Shown here piece after piece: positions 43,390-52,600 of a stretch of 64,000 nucleotides of DNA. Source of the stretch: Cercospora beticola (Eukaryota > Ascomycota > Dothideomycetes > Mycosphaerellales > Mycosphaerellaceae); the NCBI RefSeq assembly GCF_033473495.1, contig NC_088939.1, positions 2,294,001-2,358,000 of the forward strand. Reading direction: 5' to 3'. Numbering within the stretch: position 1 is the stretch's first letter; each line of letters starts with the position of its first letter. The notes under the pieces are model-generated. The model searched no databases and was not told where the DNA came from. It saw nothing but the letters and a program-made list of their open reading frames with translations. Position numbers and translations under genes: made by a program.

Positions 43390-43650
43390 CCAGAACGTTC
43401 GCCAGCGATATGAGGGCTGAGGTGTCGGCTGTCGGTGGTGAGGCCAGCACCAGCGTCCTCGCCTACTTGCACAGGGTGGTAACCACCCTTGCAGTAGTCT
43501 TCGGAATCCCCGTCCAGCGCCAGTGTCCCTGCCTACTTGCACAGGGTGGTAGCCACCCTTGCAGTAGTCTTCGGACTCCTCGTCCAGCAGCGCCCTCAAC
43601 AAGCTCCATCTCTTCCTTGACGAAAACCTCGTCCAGGGATCCATCCATGG
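43390..43650 (-). pseudogene. Fragment resembling SR-protein-kinase N-terminal motif, frameshifted
   Basis: On the minus strand both 70-bp copies encode SEDYCKGGYHPVQVG, the segment that precedes the kinase domain in SRPK-type kinases (pattern YxxGGYHPVxxGD). Copy 2 (upstream on this strand) reads it after LLDEE; copy 1 reads it in another frame followed by EDAGAG. No glycine-rich loop or kinase core follows, so this looks like a broken remnant. The motif match is from memory of the family and the stretch is short, so the call is tentative. Confidence 0.4.
43445..43588. repeat. 70-bp tandem duplication with internal hairpins
   Basis: Copy 1 is 43445-43514 and copy 2 is 43515-43584, about 90% identical, with a short third start (CAGCAGCGCC). 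Each copy contains GGGTGGT.ACCACCC-type inverted repeats; in copy 1 the 7-bp arms pair perfectly around one base, extendable to TGCA ends. Because 70 is not a multiple of three, the duplication shifts any reading frame. Confidence 0.85.
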
Positions 43651-46211
43651 TTGCACTGTTTGTGGGCGCGGCGACCGAGGCGTGCGATGCCCTACTCGGG
43701 CGGCGAAGGGTTCTGTTGAAGCTGTGGGCTCTGCGCTGGCATTAGCAAGTGCTGCATGTTGTAGTGGGCGTACAGACCACTGACGAGTCGGGCGTCTCTT
43801 CCGCTGATCGAGGCAGCCAATGGCCCTGGAGGCACATACGATCGTCCTTGGTCTAGCCGTCTGCCAGCCGGCCAGCCAGCTTGTGCGTTGTGTGACCGTG
43901 ATCTCATGGTGGATCGGTGTTGTGGGTGTGGGACAGGTGAGAAAGGCGGCACGTCTGGAGATGGAAGAGCAGAGGAGGAGGAAGCAGAAGAAGGTTGAAT
44001 GACGACCTAGCAACGGCAGACGGGCTTGCCCCAAAGCAGGGCGCAGAACGCGTCCAGCTGCGGCAGGTCATGTCCGGCAGTCTCTGTCTCGTGTCCAGTG
44101 GCTCTCGTCTCCCATGAGACTGCTCTTGCTGTTGCTGGGCAGTCGATGGCAAGGCTTTGATGGTGTTGGGAAAGGGACAAATCGAAGAAGTGCAAGAGAG
44201 TTCCTCGATGGTCCCATTGCTGGGGCACACGAGAAAGAGCTAGCACCAGTTGCGAGGATGTCAAGCGGAGCGAAAGGGCAGCTGCTGGCTTGCAAACAGA
44301 TCCGCAGGAATCGACTTCAGTTGCTTTGTCCAGATCACGTTTCGATGCATCAACACCAACTCAAGCATTGTCACACCATCCGGATGGATGCTACCAAGAA
44401 CGATCTCACTGCTATTTAGAATATGATACACTGCTTTCCAGCAAGAAGATCACCAGCCAGCACTCGCCGGTGCTGCACATAGCTGATGACAAGAAAGCAG
44501 GTCTTGCAGCGCGACACTGACGGCTCGATAGACATGGCAAAAGGACAAGCGCCTATCGAATGCTCGTCAACCCCTTGACCTTTCACGGTAGCATTCGTTG
44601 GCCAAACACACAAAGCCGCACCAGCACTCGCCCTCTCCATTTCCACACCTCACCAACGAATCGAATCGGCGTGGCTTCTCAAACGTGCGAGTCGACTCTT
44701 GCCCGACGAAGTTCCTTGATAAGTTCAGAACTCTGGGCGGGTTTGGAGAATACGATGCAGTATCAGTTGATGGCCTCAGAGATATGTGGATGGACGAGAT
44801 GAGAGGCGTCGGACACCCCATAGCCTGCACAACGCTTCGACAAGGCTGCTGTTGCACACCCACGGTCTTAGGCGATGACCGCTCATGATGAGCTCGCGTT
44901 ACTTCCGACACTTCACTGCGTCCGCTCCAGCATCACGTATCGACGAATGTTTGCTTAGTGGTCGACACAATATTGGCCGGTGCAAGCCTCATCAACAGGG
45001 AAGAAGGAATATACTACTGGACTTCACGAACAGCGACCTCGTTCCCACATTCGCGAAGCCGGTCGATGCTCGTGAGCCGAAGCTCCAATTGTTCACTGAC
45101 TTCCACTGCCATCGATGATCCGGGAAATCGTTTGCGTCGTGATACTTGCATCGATGAGCAGAATCTCAAATTGTACATCAGGTTACACTTTGGTCGAGGC
45201 AACGAGGCAGGATCGATGCAATGGCCGCACTGTTGCATTGATACAAGAGCGTTCAGCAGCTAGGAGCACAGCAGACAGGAGCAAAAGCAAGGGGCAGCGC
45301 CCCGAGGCATTGAGACATACGCAGAAGCCGGCCAGTTGCGGACAGTAGGATGGAGACTCACGAAAACGACAATCGAGGTTGACCTCTCGCCGCGACTGCG
45401 ACGATGCGACTATCTCGCTTCGCAACGCAGCGTGCCTTGAACACATCGCGTACGTGACAGACACGAAGAGAGAGGAAGTGCTCAGGTTTACAGACCCAGC
45501 ATACCGTGTCGGTCGTGGTTTCCGTTTTGCTCTTCGGCGGGAGGCAGGCTAGTATGACCTGTAAGGTAGTCGTTGATACTGGCATTGAGAATCGAGGCTA
45601 CTTGGCTCCAGACGTGTGACCTCAGTATGCACAGGCATGTGAGCCCACGAATATTGCTATGCTATTTGGATCTTGCTATCTCGTAGGAACAATAATTGAG
45701 CAAAGGCCCTTGTCACTTTCAGCTTCAAGCATGATGACACGATTCTCCTGTGACATCCGATCAAACGAAGCTGTGGCAGATGCCTACTTGTGCTGTACCT
45801 AGGAGGTAGTGACTGTTTTTGCACACAGAAGCCTTCCGCATGTGAAGGGTGACACTGACGCCAGACCACTTGGGGTTTCTCGATGAATCGAGACTGCTGC
45901 ATGGCCTTCTGGTCTATGCTGAAACATGCATTGTTATGCTTGCAAGCGCTTTCGCCCGTACTCGATGCGTGCGCTAGGTGTGCCGGCTAGCCGGGTGAGG
46001 TACTTTGGGGTGATGTGCTGGAGTATGCAGACCATGCTAGCCAGGAATGGATGGAGGGAGGGGAAAGGTGCAAGGGTCCGGCCCGAGGTGAATGGTCTGC
46101 AGTCACGTGAAGTGGAGTTTTGAAAAACGCGGAATTCGCTCTTTACACTGGCCGACGACCACGGTGCCAAATACTCAACACCGACCGACTCGAGAGCGTC
46201 GGGAGCGAGCC

Positions 46212-48926
46212 ATGGCGTCGACACCACAACAGCAGATCGATCCTGCACTGTCGGGTCCCTCCACCAACTCGCCGTCCAACGTTGCACCACCGCCTCCGCT
46301 GCGATACGAACACCCTCCACCACCGCTTCCGCCGCAGCCATTCGCGCAACATCCGCCCAATTCCAACGTCGGCCAGTATCCAGCGCCGAACACGTCGAAC
46401 CCGTACTACAGCAGCTATCCCCCGCCGCAGCCTCCGACGCCGCACCAAGCGAGCACCGCCGCCCCCAGCGTCGCCAGCGCGAGCAATCAGGCGAGTCCCC
46501 AGGCCGCGACGCCGCAGTATCAGCAACTCGTGCAGGACAGCATCGACAACAGCCAGCTCGACGACCCCAACGATGCCGCGCACCCAGACGATCCGAAGCG
46601 CCCGCGCGCCTGTGAGGCGTGTCGCGGGCTGAAGGTGCGATGCGATCAGGACCCCAATCACCCCGAGCTGCCATGTCGAAGATGCGCCAAGGCAGGCCGA
46701 CAATGCATCATCACCGCGCCCAGTCGCAAGCGGCAGAAGAAGGCGGACAGCCGCGTGGCGGAGCTGGAGAAGAAGTTGGACCATCTGACTGCAGTCCTGC
46801 AGCAGCAACAGCAGGGCGGCGCGGCTCCGTATAGTCCGCAATATGGGCACGCTCCTACGGCCGACATGCAAGGACGAGCTTATGCCCAGGCTGCGCAGCA
46901 ACTCCAGCAGTATGGTCAGCCGCCAGAGCAGCCGCACGATCAGTCACCGATGCAGCCACCGGCCAAACGTAGACGGACGGACGACAATGCTATGCAGTCT
47001 TCCCACTTGCAAGCTCCAGCTTCGTCTGCAGAATTCGATGTACGGAGCCATAGCGAGCAGGACCTGTCGAATCGGCTGCGAGAGCACAATCGCACCTTCG
47101 ATGCGGCCGCGGAAGCTACCATGCCACCGTCGCACAACAGTCCGTCCCGAGAGTTCCTGAACAAGATCGATAGTCTCGTCAGTCCGCCTCTGGGTGTTCA
47201 AATCTTCAATCGCTACGTGGAAAAGCTCACTCCGCACATGCCCGCAGTCGTATTCCCTCCAGGAACACAAGCAGAGCAGATCTGGAAGGAGAAGCCCATC
47301 TTGTACGCGGCAATATTGTCTGCAGCTTCGTATGGTATCTTGCATCCAGAAGCGTCCAATGAGCTCGCTCACGAAGCGATCAAGGAAATCGCCAACCTTG
47401 TCGTTGTCAATGGCGCCAAATCAATCGAGCTCATTCAGGCAGTGCAGGTTCTTGCGCTGTGGTATAAGCCTCCGGAGCATACGCAGTCTACCAACTTCTA
47501 CCAGATCATCCACATGGCGGCTATAATGTGCATCGACCTGGGTCTGTGTCGACGCCACACTCCGATGAAGTCCAGACGAGGCCCAGGTGGTCCTCTACCT
47601 GAGTACACTCCTGGGCCACCTGCCTACCACTCCGTTCCGACGGACAGCCTCGAAGCTAGAAGAGCATACCTGGGCTGTTACTACCTCTGCGCGAGTGCCG
47701 CAATGGTGCTGCGTCGGCCCACGCTCGTGCACTGGACGAGGTACATGGAAGAATGTGTTGAAATTTTGGAGACGAGCCCAGAAGCACTGCCGTCGGACAA
47801 GCTGTTCTGTGAGCACATCAAAATCCAGCACATTTGCGAGAACGTCAGCGTACAGTTCTTAATGGACGACAACGGCGCCAGCGTAAGCATAACCGATCCC
47901 AAGGTTTCGTACGCGTTGAATGTCATGGAGAACGAGATCAAGGACTGGAGCTCGAAGATCCCGCCGGAGCTGAAGAGCCACCCGCACTTGAAGCTTTTTG
48001 AGCACGTTGCAAACCTCTACCTCCACGAGATCGCCCTCCATTTCAATCATAATGTGGAGGACTTTCGCATGCCTTTCACAGAAGAGTCGCTCAAGTCTGT
48101 CAACAGCACGTCTGAGAAGCTATCGCAGAACCAGATCTCGGCGCTCGAGGCGTGCCGTCATTCTGCTCACGGCATACTTGATTGTATGTTGGCGTTTGAT
48201 GCGGAGACCGTCAAGACCATGCCAACGCTCATCTTTTTCGTGCGCACCACCTACGCAATAGTGATCCTGATCAAGATGCACGTTGCTGTCACGACACCCG
48301 GAAGCGAAATCGCGAAAGTAATGACAGCGGAGGACATCGACGTCGACCGTCGACTTGATGGCATTATCAGCATATACACCAATGTCTCCACTGAGCAAGA
48401 TTTTCAACCTCATCCCAAGGTTGTCTTGATCCTCAATGTGCTGCGAGAGTGGTTCACGAAGCACAAGGAGAACGTTGCCGCGCAGGCTCGAGGCGAGGCA
48501 CCTCCAAACCCGATGCAGCAGCAGCTGGGCAATCACAACGGGCAGACTCCACTGCATCTCCTTGCACAGACTGCGTCCGATGTCAAGCAGGAGCAGACGA
48601 GTCAACAACCACCGAATAATGGCTGGCCCGTGAACGCGCCATATCCTAGCGATTACTCGGGCCAGTCGCAAGCTCAGTATCCCGTCCAGCAGCAGAATGC
48701 GGGCAATGGCTATCCTGCCGGTAGCATGGCATCTTATGGAGCAGGCAATGGCAGCTCAGATTTTGATCCAGGAAATCCTTGGCTCTGGGGCTCGAATTTT
48801 CAACAGGCGATGGATTTGAGTCTTGCAGATATGACGGGGGTTACCGGTGGTGGTATGGATGGGCTGTTCTTCGGGACTGGTCTGGCGCCATTTGACATGG
48901 TTGGTGAGGCAGCGCAGATGCAGTAG
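46212..48926 (+). CDS. Zn2Cys6 fungal transcription factor
   Basis: Intronless, 904 residues from ATG 46212 (AGCCATGG context). The first 130 residues are Pro/Gln-rich. The binuclear zinc cluster is Cys134-x2-Cys137-x6-Cys144-x10-Cys155-x2-Cys158-x6-Cys165 (CEACRGLKVRCDQ..LPCRRCAKAGRQC), followed by basic residues (SRKRQKK) and a coiled coil (VAELEKKLDHLTAVL) for dimerisation. The fungal-specific middle-homology region runs from about residue 355 (LGVQIFNRYVEKLTPHMPAV) to about 700, and the C-terminus is Gln/Gly-rich. It binds DNA in the nucleus, probably as a dimer on CGG-type half sites. The layout resembles War1/Leu3-like regulators, but the target genes cannot be told. Confidence 0.9.
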   Translation: MASTPQQQIDPALSGPSTNSPSNVAPPPPLRYEHPPPPLPPQPFAQHPPNSNVGQYPAPNTSNPYYSSYPPPQPPTPHQASTAAPSVASASNQASPQAATPQYQQLVQDSIDNSQLDDPNDAAHPDDPKRPRACEACRGLKVRCDQDPNHPELPCRRCAKAGRQCIITAPSRKRQKKADSRVAELEKKLDHLTAVLQQQQQGGAAPYSPQYGHAPTADMQGRAYAQAAQQLQQYGQPPEQPHDQSPMQPPAKRRRTDDNAMQSSHLQAPASSAEFDVRSHSEQDLSNRLREHNRTFDAAAEATMPPSHNSPSREFLNKIDSLVSPPLGVQIFNRYVEKLTPHMPAVVFPPGTQAEQIWKEKPILYAAILSAASYGILHPEASNELAHEAIKEIANLVVVNGAKSIELIQAVQVLALWYKPPEHTQSTNFYQIIHMAAIMCIDLGLCRRHTPMKSRRGPGGPLPEYTPGPPAYHSVPTDSLEARRAYLGCYYLCASAAMVLRRPTLVHWTRYMEECVEILETSPEALPSDKLFCEHIKIQHICENVSVQFLMDDNGASVSITDPKVSYALNVMENEIKDWSSKIPPELKSHPHLKLFEHVANLYLHEIALHFNHNVEDFRMPFTEESLKSVNSTSEKLSQNQISALEACRHSAHGILDCMLAFDAETVKTMPTLIFFVRTTYAIVILIKMHVAVTTPGSEIAKVMTAEDIDVDRRLDGIISIYTNVSTEQDFQPHPKVVLILNVLREWFTKHKENVAAQARGEAPPNPMQQQLGNHNGQTPLHLLAQTASDVKQEQTSQQPPNNGWPVNAPYPSDYSGQSQAQYPVQQQNAGNGYPAGSMASYGAGNGSSDFDPGNPWLWGSNFQQAMDLSLADMTGVTGGGMDGLFFGTGLAPFDMVGEAAQMQ

Positions 48927-49606
48927 AGACGAGACGTAGTGGGAGTGCACTACAGATCGAATGAAGGCATGCGCTGAATGAGTCGCGTGGTGTGATGAAT
49001 TTCGATGCGAAATGACGGCGCAAACGTAGACTGTCACGTCTCGAGCGTTCACGTTCTTCGCGTTGCTCGGTACTAGAGAATAGACAGACATTGATAACAC
49101 GGCAGCTCGCATCATGCCAAATACAAGGCAGCGCGCAGAGCCATTTCGACTCCTTTTCCTCCCATTTCACCTCTTCATCGTCTCGAAGTCGTCCCATTCA
49201 CGCAACCCAAAGCAGGTAAGGTATCCTCAAAGGCAGAGCAGGTGACTGCGAAGTGTTCAAAATCATCGACAGAAGACAAGGTCATCAACGTGTACACATT
49301 CGAATATATATACTGCATATATGCCTTAGAAGGAAACTGTGTACCTTTTTCTCTTTGCTCTCTACTGTCTGCTAATGTCCATCGTTCGAACTATCCACGT
49401 TTTACGTGTTACGGAAGCCATAAGAGTGAAGCCGTGAAAACCCCTCCTTTTCAAAAGAGCAAGAACACCGCCAACGCCCATCGCTATACCAGAAACAAAT
49501 CCTTTGACCATGCAAGCATAAGACCATCAAAGCGTCGTCGTCGTCGCATCGCCTTCATTCATCCCATCATCGTCATCACTTCCCCCTCCAATTCGTGATC
49601 CGTGGA
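48927..49606. other. Convergent intergenic region
   Basis: About 0.7 kb between convergent stops of the Zn2Cys6 and IQGAP genes; presumably both 3' UTRs. The frames in it are short and unsupported. Confidence 0.5.
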
Positions 49607-52600
49607 TCACCCGTCCTTGTAAAACTTCTTGAAAACCAAATGCAACAACAAATTCACCGCCAACTTCGCGGCACCCCCTTGAGCCTCTTCGAAAGCTTTT
49701 ATCGTTGCCAGACCATCGTATTGCGCCTGCAAGAGCTCATCCAATGACAGAATCGCACTCGCGCCGGGCAACATCATGCTGCCGGAACTAGCCTCCAGAT
49801 GGAACACACCGACTTCATCGGAACTGATGACAATGTCCAGATTGCCCCATTGCTCCTGTGGGTATTGTGCCCATGTGAGCAAGACGCCTTTGTCAGCCAG
49901 CTGGCGCGCAGAATACTTGTACGAGCCGAACTTGGGCTGGCGGCCCGCGCGTTCGAGTTCGCGCTCATGCGACCATTGTTTGGTGAAAGGCATGACGAAT
50001 TTGTGCTTGGTACCTTTCTTGTTGGCAAGCGTATGGAGGCATTGTTCAATGTAATCGTTGTACGATTTGAGTTGGTCTTCGAGGAATTGAGCTTTGGCAT
50101 CGAGCTGTTGGATCGTGGCACGCGTAGACTCGGTCTCTCGTTGACGTTCGACGCGCCGGCGGTGCTTTTGACGGATGTCGGCGGCGAGGGCGTTGAGGAT
50201 TTCTTGGTAGTTGTTGTGTCTTGACACGCGAAACTGTGGTGGGACATGTGGCTGTTCGAGCTGCATGATGTTCTCGAGAGCAGTAGCCTTGAGCTCGGCA
50301 TAGGTCATGCCTTGGAGATCGATGAGGTCTCTTCGGTCTTCTGAGAAGGTGGACTGTGCTTCACTGTAGACTGACAGCGCCCGATTCGAGCGCATTGATG
50401 CACGAGGGTCGAACTGAGATGGCGATCGCTTGTGGCCGGGTCGATGATTCCGTTGTTCCTTCTCGGCGAGCTCTTCCTGGACGAGCGAGATCCATCGATC
50501 GGCATCTTCATGCGTGATGGGCCGCAGAAGAATCTCCATCAGGTTCGATCCCGACTGCACGCGGATGATGTACAGCACCAGTCGTTTTGTAGCTGTGAAC
50601 AGCTGCCGCGACTCTGCGCTTGGGTCATCTTGGACAGTGAAGCGTGACTTGAGCGTCAAGGTAATTTCACCACCGTTAGTAGCACCACCTAGATCAGTCT
50701 CGTTACTTTTCGCTGTGCCTAGATCCGTCAGAAGTTCCCTGATAGGGTCGCCTCTGTCAGGCGCCACGGCAGAGATGTTGTCTGAGATCAAACTGTGCAG
50801 AGCGAACATGTCCATGAGTTTGATGTAGAGCACCGGCTTCGTCATGGAATACAGGTCGGAGAACTGGTCCGCATGGTACTGTTCCTCTGGCGAAGAGATG
50901 TCAAACATGTGCTGCAGGCATTCTGACCACCGGTCGAGACTTTCGCCGATCCAGTTGTTGAGTGGCTGTAGGTAAAGGTTCTCGACACCGAAGAGGCGAC
51001 CAGAATTGCAGACCTGGCTCAGAACTGTCACCACTTGTGCCAAATTGCGCTTGTGTACGGGACTGAGACCACGGTCCACAACTCCCCACATCTCCGGCTC
51101 TCTCAGCGCTGGTAGAAGGTATGTCTTCCACAACCATGATCCCACGAGCATTGCCAATCCAGCTGGGTCTTCTCGGGGAAATTGCGCGCAGAGAGCACGG
51201 TGCTGCTCTGCAACCAGATATCGAAGACCGTACGGCATGCGATGCAGAGACTCTTCTAGCGACAAGAAGAAGCCGTCGCCCAGATCTCGCAAGTCTTCCA
51301 AGTGCTCAACATATCTCGGTCTCACATCTTCCTGCCTGATGACAACTTCTCGCGGAATGTCGCGTGGGCGCTGAGAGGGTATGCCAGTTTGTAGCTCCTC
51401 GTTATTCAAGATTGCTCGATAAATTTGCAGCGGGTCACTCTCCAGGTCAAGGTGGTCCTGGCCACAAATGCCGTCCTTCACCATGCCGCCAAGAAGCGTC
51501 TTGAGGTAGGTCCGCTCGCGAGGGTTGCGCACGTAATTGAGTATGAGCCTGTGCTGGAACGTACCACTCGATTGTCGCAGGTAGTCTTCGACATTCTGGC
51601 ACCGCGAGACGGTCTGTTGATTGCTGGTGGCGAGGACTCTCATGAACAAGTATTCCTCTCTGCTCTTCTGTGCATAGCCGAACAAGGTCATTGTTAGTCG
51701 CTCGTAGTTCTTGCTGTCTTTCTCGGGAAGGCCTCGCTGTGTCAGCACGGAGAAGGCTCTTGCCAAATACTGAGGCTGCGTCTGGACGAGGAAGAACAAC
51801 TCTTCGTAGCTGGACAGCTTTTTGCGAGAGTTCTTGTTGAGTGCCTTCAGGTCCAGTCCGGATGGATGAGCAAGCTGAGTTCCGTTACGGAGGAGTTGGG
51901 ATGCCGAGCCACCAAAGTGCTTTTGATGTTTCACAACTTCGTCCAAAGTGATCTTGTTCTTGACCAGCAACGCAATCTTGACGTCCAGGCCCTCCACGTA
52001 ACTCTCGACCAGCTCGTTCCGCCGCACACTCTCAATGACTTGTCTTCGCAGCCTTTCTGCCTCGATCTCACCTTCGAACTCGAGATTGCTATCTGTCAGC
52101 AGGTGCACATGCTTCCGGATGACAGGAAGTGGAGGGTTTTTGCCGTTGACCAAGCTCTTGTAGCTCTCACCCTGCTGTTTGGCACGGACAAAGGATTGCA
52201 GCTTGATCACCTTCTCCATGTTCTCGCGGAAGTGTCTTCGCTTGTCAGCGAAGTGCTTGCGCACAAGGAATGCTCGGACTGCGGTCTGCAAGCCCTCGAC
52301 AGCAGCTTCATGCTCCTCAACACCGGCGAGTAGCTCACCGATACGACTTCGCTCCAGTAGTCCTCGGATGGTGGATTGCACTTGGATGATGCTCTCTTCT
52401 TCCTTCTCCATCTGGACGAGCTGGTCAAAGATGCGCTGTCGCTCGAGGTACGCGCGAGCAAGCGATTGTAGTGCGGTGATCTCAGTCTCCTGATCTTCCA
52501 GGCTTGCGAGCTTCTCGCCGATGCTCTTACGCTGCAGCATGGCTCGTGCGGCCGATTGTATTGACTTCACACCTTCGTTATGTTTCTGCAATTCCTCCTT

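Larger units (their letters stand above)
39734..46211. other. Gene-poor region, right part
   Basis: 6.5 kb with no gene I can support. It includes TATA-like elements at 40273 (CATATAAAG) and 42516 (CTATAAAAT, followed by a GTAAGT at 42586), a 70-bp tandem duplication near 43.5 kb, and several short frames with no domain (41070-41279, 41762-42103, 44567-44911). A CACGTG palindrome near 46104 lies just before the Zn2Cys6 gene. Confidence 0.45.
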
